Made by a program: the position numbers and the translations under genes. A stretch of DNA of 64,000 nt, from NCBI RefSeq assembly GCF_964022235.1, contig NZ_CAXHZL010000009.1, positions 98,741-162,740 on the forward strand. The letters run 5' to 3'. The stretch comes from Limimaricola sp964022235. Lineage in GTDB: Bacteria > Pseudomonadota > Alphaproteobacteria > Rhodobacterales > Rhodobacteraceae. Below, piece by piece: positions 51,721 to 60,926 of the stretch; positions within the stretch are counted from its first letter, which is position 1, and the number at the start of each line of letters is the position of its first letter. The notes under the pieces are model-generated. The model did no database searches. It was given only the letters and a program-made list of their open reading frames with translations, and had not been told where the DNA came from.

Positions 51721-52835
51721 CGGACCCGGGCTTTTCCAAAGGGTTTTCCGCAAATAAATCCTAGGGCCCATGCATTGTGAATGATGAAGGCCGCCACGCC
51801 GGCCCATAGTCCGCATAGGCTCCGCATCTTCGCCATGGCCACGACGGAGGCAGTGGCCATGGCGAAAAGATACAGGGCCGGCAGCGCCAGCGAGGCCGGC
51901 CAGACCGGTGCCATGAGCAGGGCGGCCAGTTGCGCCACGAGCGACAGCGCCGGGGTCGCTTGGCGCCATTGCAACCGTACCTCGTGCTTGCGTGTCGTCC
52001 GGGCCCTTCCCTTGCCATAGCGCCAGTACTGCAACCACAGCGCTTTTGGCGTTGGCCGCATAACGTAGTCAATGCGAAGATCGCCGTCGAGCCAGATCCT
52101 GCCGCCACTTGTGATCAGCCTGTGATCATACTCCGCATCCTCGTTGTGGGTGAAGGTCGGATCGTAACCGCCTAGCCGCTGGAACCAGTCGAGCCGAAAA
52201 CCGGCATGGTGGCCATGTTTTACCCAGCCCGACCGCGTGCCGCCCCGGTGGGCCGACCCGCCCGACCCTAGCGGCGTATCAATCAGCCACGCGCTGGCGC
52301 GCTGGAAGCAGTTCCGCCCCCCGGCATCGAGAACTCCGACAATGGAGCCTGCATCGGGATGCTGGGCGAAGGCTTGGATCACGCGGCGGATATAGCCGTT
52401 CGGATAGAGTGCATGCGCGTCGCATCGAATGAGATACCGCGATCCGGGCCTTGCCAAATCACGGACCGCTTTGTTGATGGCCGCGGACTGAACCCTGTCG
52501 GGATTGTCGATCAGATGAATATTGGCGAACTCCCTGCGAAGCGACGAAACGATCTTGCATGTGTCGTCGCTGCTGCCGCCGTCGACAATCGCGACCCTCA
52601 CTTCCTTGCAGAAGTCGTCCCGCCCAATGAGGGAGCGCAGACAGGCCTCGATATGCACCGCTTCGTTCAGGGTAGGGATCGCAACTAGAACGGCATCCGG
52701 CCGAATACCGTCTAGCCCCAGCATGTCGTCACAATCGGATGATTCCGACAGCAACGTTGATGCCCCCGGACCTCGCGCATTACGAAGGGCAGCGGCATAT
52801 CGCCCAAGGTTTGTCAGATCCGTAGAATCCTGCAT
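51717..52835 (-). CDS. GT2 glycosyltransferase, ExoA-like
   Basis: This 372-residue membrane-associated enzyme has VAIPTLNEAVHIEACLRSLIG, the D-x-H motif YLIRCDAHALYPNGYI and C-terminal helices (about 290-365), matching ExoA, a beta-1,3-glucosyltransferase of succinoglycan assembly. The start is uncertain: ATG codons at 52877, 52850 and 52835 all precede the conserved domain. It is coupled to the ExoM-like gene. Confidence 0.85.
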   Translation of the reverse strand: MQDSTDLTNLGRYAAALRNARGPGASTLLSESSDCDDMLGLDGIRPDAVLVAIPTLNEAVHIEACLRSLIGRDDFCKEVRVAIVDGGSSDDTCKIVSSLRREFANIHLIDNPDRVQSAAINKAVRDLARPGSRYLIRCDAHALYPNGYIRRVIQAFAQHPDAGSIVGVLDAGGRNCFQRASAWLIDTPLGSGGSAHRGGTRSGWVKHGHHAGFRLDWFQRLGGYDPTFTHNEDAEYDHRLITSGGRIWLDGDLRIDYVMRPTPKALWLQYWRYGKGRARTTRKHEVRLQWRQATPALSLVAQLAALLMAPVWPASLALPALYLFAMATASVVAMAKMRSLCGLWAGVAAFIIHNAWALGFICGKPFGKARVR

Positions 52836-53237
52836 GCCACTCGAAATCATTTCGTGGTGAAAGTGCACACCTTGCATCTGCCCGTCCCGCCACGGCCATT
52901 GACATGCAAAGCTGCCTTCGATTTTCGGGGGCGAACCAGCGCCTGTCAACAATCATGACTTCACGACCGATTAGGATCTTGGGTCGGCTTCGCCTTATGA
53001 GGAGGGACACCATGCCGGCGAACTCGCAAATTCCGGAACTTTCGGTCAGGCGGCGACCCTGAGGGCCTATTGGCCGCGATCGCGCCTCTGCCCGCTGGGT
53101 GTCGAAGGTCGAAACGACCCGAATCCTGCACGACCGGACTATATTTGTGCCCAAACTCGGTTAGTGTCGACCGGCGGGGCCTGTGCTGCTCCGGCGGCGC
53201 GGCGGCGGCCGGGGCGTGCTTTCTGGGTGGCCGGGTC
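52836..53237. other. 402-bp divergent region, ExoA-like / hydrolase-like genes
   Basis: Frames on both strands extend into this region but show no family sequence. The promoters of the ExoA-like gene and of the plus-strand group at 53238 presumably lie here. Confidence 0.4.
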
Positions 53238-54002
53238 ATGTTGATCGATACTCACGTACATTTACACGAATGCTTCGACCGAGCCGTGTTTCTCGATGCG
53301 GCGGTGATCAATCTGTCGAAGGCGGCCCGCGTTCACGACCATTCAGAGGAGCCCGGGGCACTGGTGCTGACTGAAATCTCTGAAAGCGGCGTGTTCGAGG
53401 CCTTCGCGGCCGGGCAAGGATTGCCGAAGAGCTGGCGGGCCGAGCTCACCCAGGGCGATCCAGAAGCGGTGTGGCTGCAAAGAACGGACGGGACGAGGTT
53501 GCTGATTGTCTCGGGGCGTCAGATCGTGAGCGCGGAGGGGCTTGAGGTTCTGGCGCTGGCATCGCGGCCAGCCAGCTTGAGCGGACAAACGGCGAAGGAG
53601 ATTTTGGCCAGTTTGGGGCAGGCACGCATACCAGCCGTCCTACCGTGGGGGGCGGGCAAATGGCTCGGTCGTCGCGGTCGGGTACTGCAAAGGCTGCTGG
53701 AGGCGGGACCACGGGGGGGGCTGTTTCTCGGAGACAACGCCGGTCGCCCTGCAGGCTGGCCAGCGCCAAGCTGTTTCGGCGGAATGCCGGTGCTGCCCGG
53801 CACCGACCCGCTGCCCCTCGCGGCATCGGTGCGGGACGCGGGGCGGTATGGCATCGTCCTCGACCCCGCGCCCGATCCAGCGTGCCCCGCCGCCGATTTG
53901 CGAGACCGGCTGATGCGGATGACCAAACAGCCCCCCACCTTCGGTCGACGATGCGGCCCCGTGACCTTCCTGCGCCGTCAGGCGCGGCTTAGAGCGGGTT
54001 AG
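53238..54002 (+). CDS. Metal-dependent hydrolase-like protein of unknown function
   Basis: This 254-residue protein opens with LIDTHVHLHECF, a D-x-H-x-H-type metal-binding motif of amidohydrolase or PHP barrels. The rest does not match a family I know. It has no signal peptide. It lies 4 nt before a GlpD-like flavoprotein gene and upstream of a SqdB-like gene, so the three probably form one pathway. A catalytic role in sugar or glycerol-derived metabolism is conjecture. Confidence 0.65.
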   Translation: MLIDTHVHLHECFDRAVFLDAAVINLSKAARVHDHSEEPGALVLTEISESGVFEAFAAGQGLPKSWRAELTQGDPEAVWLQRTDGTRLLIVSGRQIVSAEGLEVLALASRPASLSGQTAKEILASLGQARIPAVLPWGAGKWLGRRGRVLQRLLEAGPRGGLFLGDNAGRPAGWPAPSCFGGMPVLPGTDPLPLAASVRDAGRYGIVLDPAPDPACPAADLRDRLMRMTKQPPTFGRRCGPVTFLRRQARLRAG

Positions 54003-54006
54003 GTCG

Positions 54007-55485
54007 GTGCGGCGCGCCACGCTTGGCGATCTCGGTGCCGTGCGCTGGGACGTTCTGGTAATCGGGGGCGGCATCTATGGTGCCATGGCGGCGCGCGAGG
54101 CGGCGCTGCGCGGGCTTCGCACGGCACTGGTCGAACGCGCGGATTTTGGCAGCGGAACTTCCCAAAATTCTCTCAAGATCATGCACGGCGGCATCCGCTA
54201 CGTGCAGCACCTCGATTTTGCGCGACTGCGCGCGTCGGCCCGCGAAAGAGCCTTCTGGCTCAGAGCCGCCCCTGACTTGGTACGACCCTTAAAATTCGTC
54301 ATTCCGCTCGTCGGACATGGCACGCGCGGCCCGGCAGCCTTCGCCTCAGTCGCCGCGCTTTATGGCCTTGGCGCCGTCGGGATCGACGGAACCCTGCCGG
54401 GCGTGCGGGTAGTGGGGCGCGCGCGCGCGCGGGCCCTGCTCGGGGCTATGGCACCCGAGGAGGTGACCGGCGCAGGGGTCTGGCATGACGGTCAGATCAA
54501 GGACACCGGGCGCTTGCTGATGGCGGCGCTGCGGGCTGCTACACAGGCCGGTGCCTTGGTCGCAAACTATGTAGAAGCCGAGGCGCTGCTGCGAACGGCT
54601 GGACGGGTGGAAGGCGCAGCGCTGCTCGACCGGATCGCCGGGACGCGCGGCGATGTCAGGGCCGACATCACCTTGTGCTGCGCGGGGCCGGCCGCAGCCG
54701 GACTGACCGTCTCGGCACTCGGCCCCGAGGCGCGGTCGCGGTTTCCCCGCTTTGCACGCGCCATGAATCTCGTGATCGACCGGCCTGCCGGGCCACACGC
54801 TCTCGGGGTGATCAGCAGGTCGCGTGCTGACGCCATAGTGAAACGCGGTGGCCGCATGTATTTCTTCGTGCCTTGGTGCGGTCGCTTGATGATCGGCACG
54901 CATGAAAGCCCGCACGAGGGCACTGATCTCAGAGATGGTCTGGACGCCAGCAGTGCTTTCCTCGATGAGATCAATGCGATCTGCCCTGGTCTCCATTTGC
55001 GCCCTGACGAGCTGCTGCATGTTCATTGCGGACTGATCCCAGCCGATGTCGACGACGCACGCACCACGGTCCGGCGGCTGCGAAGCGGCACAGTGATCGA
55101 CCACGAGGCCGAGGTAGGGGTTGGTGGGCTGATCAGTTGTACGGGGGTAAAATACACCACCGCCCGGCTGGTCGCCGCACGCATGGTGACGCTGGTACAG
55201 GCGCGGCTCGGCAAAGGTCTGCCTCCGCGGCAAGGAGCTGCACGTAGCTTGGCCACGCGGCTTCCCGTCATTTCCGAGCCCAACCCCGCAAGCCCGCCGA
55301 ACTGGGCTGCGCGGATCGAGATGGCTGTGCGCGACGAAATGGCGATGAGCCTCGACGACGTGCTGTGGCGCCGCTCCACGATTGGGGAAAGTGGCGCGCT
55401 GCGCGGGGCATCCGGCATGCACCTTTGGCGCGAAGCCGCTTGCGCGGCTCAGACGCTCGGTCTGCCGCTGCGGATAGCTCCTTAA
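54007..55485 (+). CDS. GlpD-like FAD-dependent glycerol-3-phosphate dehydrogenase homologue
   Basis: The 492-residue flavoprotein has the FAD-binding motif VIGGGIYGAMAAREAALRG and the GlpD stretch ERADFGSGTSQNSLKIMHGG followed by IRYVQHLDF. Canonical GlpD would oxidise sn-glycerol-3-phosphate to DHAP and reduce quinone. The C-terminal helical domain of GlpD seems short or diverged. Start is GTG. Its position between a hydrolase-like gene and a SqdB-like gene in an EPS locus is unusual and suggests a specialised substrate. Confidence 0.8.
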   Translation: MRRATLGDLGAVRWDVLVIGGGIYGAMAAREAALRGLRTALVERADFGSGTSQNSLKIMHGGIRYVQHLDFARLRASARERAFWLRAAPDLVRPLKFVIPLVGHGTRGPAAFASVAALYGLGAVGIDGTLPGVRVVGRARARALLGAMAPEEVTGAGVWHDGQIKDTGRLLMAALRAATQAGALVANYVEAEALLRTAGRVEGAALLDRIAGTRGDVRADITLCCAGPAAAGLTVSALGPEARSRFPRFARAMNLVIDRPAGPHALGVISRSRADAIVKRGGRMYFFVPWCGRLMIGTHESPHEGTDLRDGLDASSAFLDEINAICPGLHLRPDELLHVHCGLIPADVDDARTTVRRLRSGTVIDHEAEVGVGGLISCTGVKYTTARLVAARMVTLVQARLGKGLPPRQGAARSLATRLPVISEPNPASPPNWAARIEMAVRDEMAMSLDDVLWRRSTIGESGALRGASGMHLWREAACAAQTLGLPLRIAP

Positions 55486-55521
55486 AAGGCCGCTAAATCA
55501 CGGGTGAACAGTAAGTTTCTA

Positions 55522-55533
55522 CACCTTAAGGTG
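55522..55533. promoter_or_regulatory. 12-bp palindrome before the SqdB-like gene
   Basis: CACCTTAAGGTG is a perfect palindrome in the 126-bp gap between the GlpD-like and SqdB-like genes, about 80 bp before the GTG start. It could be an operator. Confidence 0.35.
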
Positions 55534-55611
55534 AATGACGCACTGTCGTGCTTGCCGGATTGACCTGCTTCGTGCTGCAATTGGAGGTAAGCAAGAGAGG
55601 GGGGCCATGCT

Positions 55612-56805
55612 GTGGAAGCAAGTGACATGCCGCCACCCGGTCTGTCGGAAGACTTCTCGGGGCGCACGGTGCTGGTTCTAGGAGGTGACGGGTTCTGTGG
55701 CTGGCCGACGGCCCTGCGCTTTTCCACCCTCGGTGCCAAGGTCTCGATCCTAGACAATGGCGCGCGACGCCGGATCGATAAGGATCTCGGCACCACACCT
55801 CTGTTACCGATTTGCAGCCTGCCAGAACGTCTCGCGGCGTGGCAAGAACAGACCGGGCGGACTATCAGGTCGCATGAGATCGACCTCGCTACCGATCCAA
55901 AGGCGCTTCGGATCTTGCTGGCCGAGACCCGCCCCGACATCATCATTCATTTTGCCGAACAGCGCTCGGCACCCTATTCCATGATGTCCCCCGAGGCGGG
56001 GCGCTATACAGTTGATAATAACCTCCGAGCCACGCACAACCTGTTGGCCGCGATTGTCGAGGCAAGCTGCGATCCGCATCTCATCCATCTCGGCTCTCTG
56101 GGGGTCTATGGCTATCGCAGCGCCGGGTTGCGCTTGCCCGAAGGTTATCTGTCGGTCCGCGCCTTCGGGACCGATGGCCGCGAGGCTGAGAAAGAGGTGC
56201 TGTTTCCCGGTGAGCCGGACTCGATCTACCACATGACCAAGTCGCTTGATCAACAGCTCTTCGCCTTTTATGCGCGGTTCCACGGGCTCCGCATCACGGA
56301 CCTGCACCAAGGCGTGGTCTGGTGCACCCAGACCAAAGAGACCCGGATCGACGCGCGGTTGGTGAACCGGTTCGATCATGACCGGGTCTATGGCACCGTG
56401 GTCAATCGCTTCATGTGCCAAGCCGTTGCTCAGCGGCCCCTGACGGTGTTCGGGAGCGGCACTCAACGGCGCGGCTTCATCCATATCTGTGACATGCTGC
56501 GCTGTTTGGTTTTTGCCGCGGAAACGCCGCCCCACAACGGCGACCGCGTACGCGTCGTCAACCAAGTCGCCGAAACCTGCTGCGTCCTCCATATCGCCGA
56601 AACCATTGCCAAGCTGACTGGCGTGCCGATCGTCTTCGTCGACAATGAGCGGCGCGAACCCGAAGGCAACGAACTCGACGTCGACAACTCGACGCTGCGC
56701 GGTATCGGTTTCACGCCGCAGTGCTTTGATACCGGACTGGCTGAGGAGATCGCGGACGTCAAGAAGCTGCTGCGCCCCAATCTTCAACGCGTTGCAGCGA
56801 GCTGA
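55612..56805 (+). CDS. SqdB-like UDP-sulfoquinovose synthase homologue
   Basis: This 397-residue extended SDR has the SQD1/SqdB hallmarks: VLGGDGFCGWPTALRFS at the cofactor site, DNGARRRIDKDLG, HFAEQRSAPYSMMSPEAGRY, YHMTKSLDQQLFAFYARFHG with the Y-x-x-x-K pair, and TDLHQGVVWCTQTKETRID. SqdB converts UDP-glucose and sulfite to UDP-sulfoquinovose. A purine-rich block (55594-55604) precedes the GTG; ATG 55627 is an alternative. No sqdC/sqdD/sqdX gene is adjacent, so the product may feed the exopolysaccharide rather than a sulfolipid. A different epimerase activity remains possible. Confidence 0.8.
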   Translation: MEASDMPPPGLSEDFSGRTVLVLGGDGFCGWPTALRFSTLGAKVSILDNGARRRIDKDLGTTPLLPICSLPERLAAWQEQTGRTIRSHEIDLATDPKALRILLAETRPDIIIHFAEQRSAPYSMMSPEAGRYTVDNNLRATHNLLAAIVEASCDPHLIHLGSLGVYGYRSAGLRLPEGYLSVRAFGTDGREAEKEVLFPGEPDSIYHMTKSLDQQLFAFYARFHGLRITDLHQGVVWCTQTKETRIDARLVNRFDHDRVYGTVVNRFMCQAVAQRPLTVFGSGTQRRGFIHICDMLRCLVFAAETPPHNGDRVRVVNQVAETCCVLHIAETIAKLTGVPIVFVDNERREPEGNELDVDNSTLRGIGFTPQCFDTGLAEEIADVKKLLRPNLQRVAAS

Positions 56806-56938
56806 TAGGTCGCAGTCGCTGCAGGGCAGGGGCGCGAAGCCGTCGAGCCTAGCAGTCGCACTCTTCGGCAGAGGGCGTGGCGTGCCCGTGCATGGATAGC
56901 ATCCCTTTCTGTGACCCGACCGCCCGATGCAACAGGCC

Positions 56939-56952
56939 GGGGGGGGGGGGGG
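56939..56952 (+). repeat. Run of 14 G residues between convergent genes
   Basis: An uninterrupted G14 tract lies in the 244-bp gap between the SqdB-like gene and the ExoY-like gene. It is far longer than chance predicts in this DNA and is prone to slippage during replication or sequencing. Confidence 0.9.
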
Positions 56953-57049
56953 ATTAGCCATCGCGGCTGTGACAAGTACAAGGGAGGCCTGTGCGTATCC
57001 GCAAAGAAGTCTGGCCCCTGAGAACAGTCACGGATTGCCGTCCCGCGAT

Positions 57050-57733
57050 TCAGTAACCAGTTCGGCGCAACACAACCGCCATGGTACGCAGCAGAATGTG
57101 AAAATCCGTGCGAGGCGACATCCGGTGCAAATACTCGGCGTCGAGCTTGATCCGTTGATCGTAGGTTGTGTCGTTGCGACCCGAAACTTGCCAAAGACCG
57201 GTGACGCCCGGACGCAGCGACAGGTAAATGGGACGCTGACGACCATAGCGTTCCAGCTCATCGACTGTGATCGGGCGCGGGCCGATCAAACTCATCTCGC
57301 CCGTCAGCACGTTCCAGATCTGCGGCAGCTCATCGAGCGAGGTTTCGCGCAAGAAGGTCCCGAGGCGGGTCACCCGCGGATCGCTGCGCAGCTTGCGGTC
57401 TCGCTCCCACTCGGCTCGCGCCTCGGGGTCACTTGCCAGCAGTTGATCCAATTGCCTGCTAGCATTAGGAACCATGGTGCGGATCTTCCAGCAGCGGAAC
57501 ATCCGCCCACCGCGCCCGACACGGGTATGCCCGAACAATCCCGGCCCGCCATCCAGCCGCACGATCAGCCACAGGATGGTAATGATCGGGACAAGTGTAG
57601 GCAAAAGAAGAAGCGCGAGAGACACGTCGATGCAGCGCTTGACGGCTCCATCATACCGAAACTGAAAAAAGTGGCGGCTACGTTCGACCCTTATCGGTCG
57701 TTCCGGCGGGGCGGCCGTAGAAGTATCCGTCAT
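57050..57733 (-). CDS. ExoY/WcaJ-type initiating sugar-phosphate transferase
   Basis: The 227-residue membrane protein transfers the first sugar phosphate to undecaprenyl phosphate to start the repeat unit. It has a basic N-terminus (KRCIDVSLALLLLPTLVPI), one main membrane segment, FRCWKIRTM and the catalytic LDELPQIWNVLTGEMSLIG followed by PRP. It lacks the extra N-terminal helices of long WbaP/WcaJ proteins, so it is ExoY-sized. Glucose-1-P or galactose-1-P transfer cannot be separated by eye. Confidence 0.92.
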   Translation of the reverse strand: MTDTSTAAPPERPIRVERSRHFFQFRYDGAVKRCIDVSLALLLLPTLVPIITILWLIVRLDGGPGLFGHTRVGRGGRMFRCWKIRTMVPNASRQLDQLLASDPEARAEWERDRKLRSDPRVTRLGTFLRETSLDELPQIWNVLTGEMSLIGPRPITVDELERYGRQRPIYLSLRPGVTGLWQVSGRNDTTYDQRIKLDAEYLHRMSPRTDFHILLRTMAVVLRRTGY

Positions 57734-58231
57734 GACTACATCCTACAATTTAACCGTTTAAAAACACCTTTGACTTCTTACTGTACCCCGCATCCCCCAT
57801 GGCGGGTGCTGAAACTGCCTCGTTGCGAAGGCCGGCTCTGACGGTCGACTTGCTTATGGTCAGGACCTTCTGCGAGGCAGGGGGAGCCCGGCGGCAAAAA
57901 TGGTGCCTTGGCCGAACTCGAGCGGAAACCGCGTATCTGCCGGTTGCCTATGGAACCCTGCAATCCTCGCGTGAAACATAATCCCAACACCTACCCCTAC
58001 TATAAGCCGCAAAATCGCCATATTGCAAACCTTCGGTGCATCCCGATGGAACCCGCATACCGGATCGACCCTTAATAGGAGGAATTCGGCCGGTTTTTTG
58101 GCTCGCCGGTCCGTGTCATTGCGGTCCTATCAGTGAACGCGTATCTAGCAAGTCGATGAAGGTACCGCACAACATGCGTTCTGCGGGTCCGCATAATGGC
58201 GCTACTCAACTCAGCGAAAGGCAGGGGCATC
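57734..58231. other. 498-bp region upstream of the ExoY-like gene
   Basis: AT-rich sequence next to the exoY-type start includes TTTAA-CCGT-TTAAA (57755-57768), a good promoter or operator candidate. I see no supported gene before the small membrane protein at 58232. Confidence 0.45.
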
Positions 58232-58477
58232 GTGATCAACGCCCAGACCGATATGGAGGCGGAGGCACCCGCTACGATATCCCCACCCAGACCCTTCGTC
58301 CGGAGACGACCTGTCATATTCCTGGCGCTACTGCTGCTGCCCCTCTCGGCCAGCATTGCCCTCTGGATCGTTTCGGCTGCGGAGCTGTCGCTGCTCTGGG
58401 CCATTCCTCTGCAGGGCTTCGTCGGAGCGCTCCTGACCATGGCTGTGGTTCTGGCGCGATATGGTAAGCGACGTTGA
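58232..58477 (+). CDS. Small membrane protein, two predicted helices
   Basis: This 81-residue protein has two hydrophobic helices (PVIFLALLLLPLSASIALWIV and LSLLWAIPLQGFVGALLTMAV, each given in part) and a basic C-terminal end. AGGGG lies 4 nt before the GTG; ATG codons at 58196 and 58253 are alternatives. No family is recognised. Its helix pattern rather than any homology supports it. Confidence 0.5.
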   Translation: MINAQTDMEAEAPATISPPRPFVRRRPVIFLALLLLPLSASIALWIVSAAELSLLWAIPLQGFVGALLTMAVVLARYGKRR

Positions 58478-58645
58478 TCCCAGCTACACTGGCCAGGCGT
58501 ATTTCACATAGAACTTGACGGTCGCGATGCGATCGGCCGATGCTTTGACGAATGTTGGCGCTGCGACCCAGTCCGGCCAGCATTTTCGATGCGAGTCACC
58601 GGTTCGCTCTTCGGTGTGAGTTCTTCAATAGATCCGGAGCCTGCT

Positions 58646-59677
58646 ATGCCCCCAAAAAAAGCAGAACGGCCCATTTATCTGGTGACGGGCGCGGCGGGGT
58701 TCGTCGGCGGGCACCTGGTGCGTCACCTATCGGCTCGAGGTGAAAGGGTGCGGGCACTGGTCCGCAAGCCAGAGCAAGCGGCGGCACTCGAGAAGCTTGC
58801 TGAGGTCGTCATCGGTGACGTGACGCAGCCCGAGACGTTAGGTCCAGCCTTTGAAGGCGTGACTGGGGTGTACCATGTCGCTGGCCTGTTCCGTCAGGAG
58901 GGAGTTCCTGATCAGGCCTTCTGGGAGGTGAATGTCGAAGGAGTGAGGCACGTCTTCGAGGCCGCCATCGCAGCGGGAGCTGCGCGCATTGTGCATTGCT
59001 CGACCAATGGCGTGCACAGCCATATTGAGAATCCACCAGCCAACGAGACCGCAGCCTTCAAGCCAGGCGATCTCTACCAGATCACAAAGCTCGAAGGAGA
59101 GAAGGTCGCCGCCAGCTATTTCGAAAGCGGTCGTATCGGTGGTGTGGTGATCCGGCCCACCATGATCTATGGCCCCGGCGACGACCGAACATTGAAGCTG
59201 TTTCGCATGATATCCCGCAAGCGGTTCTTCTATGTCGGACCGGGCACTGCCTTGACCCATTGGGTCGACGTACGGGACCTTGCCGAAGCCTTTCATCTGG
59301 CCATGCAGCGCGCCGATGTAAACGCTGAAGCCTTCTTGATCGGAGGCGCCCGGTATCACTGCCTCAAGGACAACGTTCGCGAGATAGCCCGGCAACTCGG
59401 GGTGCCCGAGCCGAAATTGCATCTGCCGGTTGCGCCGGTCATGACAATGGCCTTTCTGACGGAAAAGATTTGCAAGCCGATCGGCGTGGAGCCGCCGCTA
59501 TTCCGCCGCCGTGTTTCGTTTTTCCTGAAAAATCGAGCATATGATATCGGCAAGGCGCAGCGTATTCTCGGTTTTACGCCTAGGCAGGATTTCGCGGGCG
59601 AGGTCGCCGAAATCATTGCCGATTACCGCAGCAGGAACCTTCTTTCTCCGGCAGGCAACAGGCAAGAGGCAGGCTGA
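58646..59677 (+). CDS. NAD-dependent epimerase/dehydratase family protein
   Basis: The 343-residue extended or atypical SDR has YLVTGAAGFVGGHLVRHL, HVAGLFR, the catalytic region with Ser in IVHCSTNGVH and Y-Q-I-T-K, and VIRPTMIYGPGDDR. It resembles sugar-nucleotide epimerases and also 3-beta-HSD-like enzymes. CCGGAG precedes the ATG by 8 nt. Located in the EPS locus, it probably modifies a nucleotide sugar or a lipid carrier; the substrate is unknown. Confidence 0.85.
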   Translation: MPPKKAERPIYLVTGAAGFVGGHLVRHLSARGERVRALVRKPEQAAALEKLAEVVIGDVTQPETLGPAFEGVTGVYHVAGLFRQEGVPDQAFWEVNVEGVRHVFEAAIAAGAARIVHCSTNGVHSHIENPPANETAAFKPGDLYQITKLEGEKVAASYFESGRIGGVVIRPTMIYGPGDDRTLKLFRMISRKRFFYVGPGTALTHWVDVRDLAEAFHLAMQRADVNAEAFLIGGARYHCLKDNVREIARQLGVPEPKLHLPVAPVMTMAFLTEKICKPIGVEPPLFRRRVSFFLKNRAYDIGKAQRILGFTPRQDFAGEVAEIIADYRSRNLLSPAGNRQEAG

Positions 59678-59904
59678 TCTTCCACCAGCTTTCAGGCTTG
59701 CACACAGGCCGTAAGCGGTCGTCCTGATCATGGATGCCGCAAATTTGCTCGAACTGTTGTCGCAGTTCGACGATCGTGTCGCATTTAGCTCCGAATTCGC
59801 CCAATTTTGCGCCGAGTATTTTCGCAAGGCCGGACAGGTCCGCTTTGCGCGAAGTCGGGCCGGCGCCGTGCGGTCACGTCGCACCGTCAAGAGAGGCCAA
59901 GCGA

Positions 59905-60705
59905 ATGAAATCCGAAAAGCTCACGGCTCTCTCGACGGCCGTGCACTTCGGGGAAGGGTTGGCAAAGCCGCACCCAGCGGCGCCTGCCGATATCGGGACA
60001 CCGTGCCCCGACCTCGTTTCCTCGAGCGATCGCTATGCCCGTCGTTTCGAGGGGCCAGCAGGGGAGTGGCTGCTGGCACGACAGTCAAGCCTGCTGCGCG
60101 AAATGATGCAGCCTTGGCCCGCGGCCCGTGTGCTTGATATCGGCGGCGGGCACGGTCATGTCGCCAAGGCCCTGCTCGTCGATGGCCACTACATAAGAAT
60201 CCGCGCTAGTATTCCCGACGCGCTTGGCCAAGTTCGGCATTTCAATGATGACCGCCTCACGGTCGAGACGGGACCACTGGTGGCGCTCCCGCACCCGGAT
60301 CGCAGCTTCGACGTGGTCACGGCGTTTCGTGTACTCGCCCATGTCGGTCAGTGGGAGGAGGTGTTGCGGGAAATGTGCCGGGTGGCACGTTACGCGGTAA
60401 TCGTCGATTTCTCGACACAGCGCGCGGGCAACCTGTTCGGGAAACAGCTGTTCGATCTCAAGAAGAGCATAGAAGGGGATACGCGACGCTACCGGCTCTT
60501 CCGCTCCGAGCAGGTCTGTAATCTACTGCGGGCCTCCGGATTTGGACAGAGCAGGTCCGTCGGGCAATTCGTTCTGCCGATGGTATTGCACCGCATTCTC
60601 AAGCGTCCGGCCTTGTCGGAGCTGCTGGAGCGAGGCCTGTCCACATTGGGTGGTGCAGCAATTGCAACACCCATAATCCTCTGCGCACGCCGATCCGATC
60701 CCTGA
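59905..60705 (+). CDS. Class I SAM-dependent methyltransferase
   Basis: The 266-residue protein has motif I VLDIGGGHGHVAKALL (about 82-97), an acidic-poor motif II and DRSFDVVTAFRVLAHVGQWEEVLREM after it. GAGAGG lies 8 nt before the ATG; the frame is open upstream to 59734 without conserved sequence. In this setting it could methylate a sugar of the polysaccharide. Confidence 0.85.
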   Translation: MKSEKLTALSTAVHFGEGLAKPHPAAPADIGTPCPDLVSSSDRYARRFEGPAGEWLLARQSSLLREMMQPWPAARVLDIGGGHGHVAKALLVDGHYIRIRASIPDALGQVRHFNDDRLTVETGPLVALPHPDRSFDVVTAFRVLAHVGQWEEVLREMCRVARYAVIVDFSTQRAGNLFGKQLFDLKKSIEGDTRRYRLFRSEQVCNLLRASGFGQSRSVGQFVLPMVLHRILKRPALSELLERGLSTLGGAAIATPIILCARRSDP

Positions 60706-60926
60706 GACAAACGGAAGTGGTGTCTGGGCAAGGCTGTCCAGCCCCGAAAGCCCGAAAGTTCTCAGATCACATTCGACATCGCGCTTCCATCCTCGCCACA
60801 GGGCACGTTAGCGTGAAACCGACAGCAAGCTAGTCGGCGTCCGGAGAAGGGTTTGCACCCCACTCACGGAGCCGCCGGCAGTACGGCGGTTGAGATTTTG
60901 CGTGCGTCGAGGACAGGAATGGGTTC

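Noticed and set aside
59734..59904. Upstream extension of the methyltransferase frame
   Set aside because: The 57 added residues are not conserved-looking, and GAGAGG at 59891 supports the ATG at 59905.
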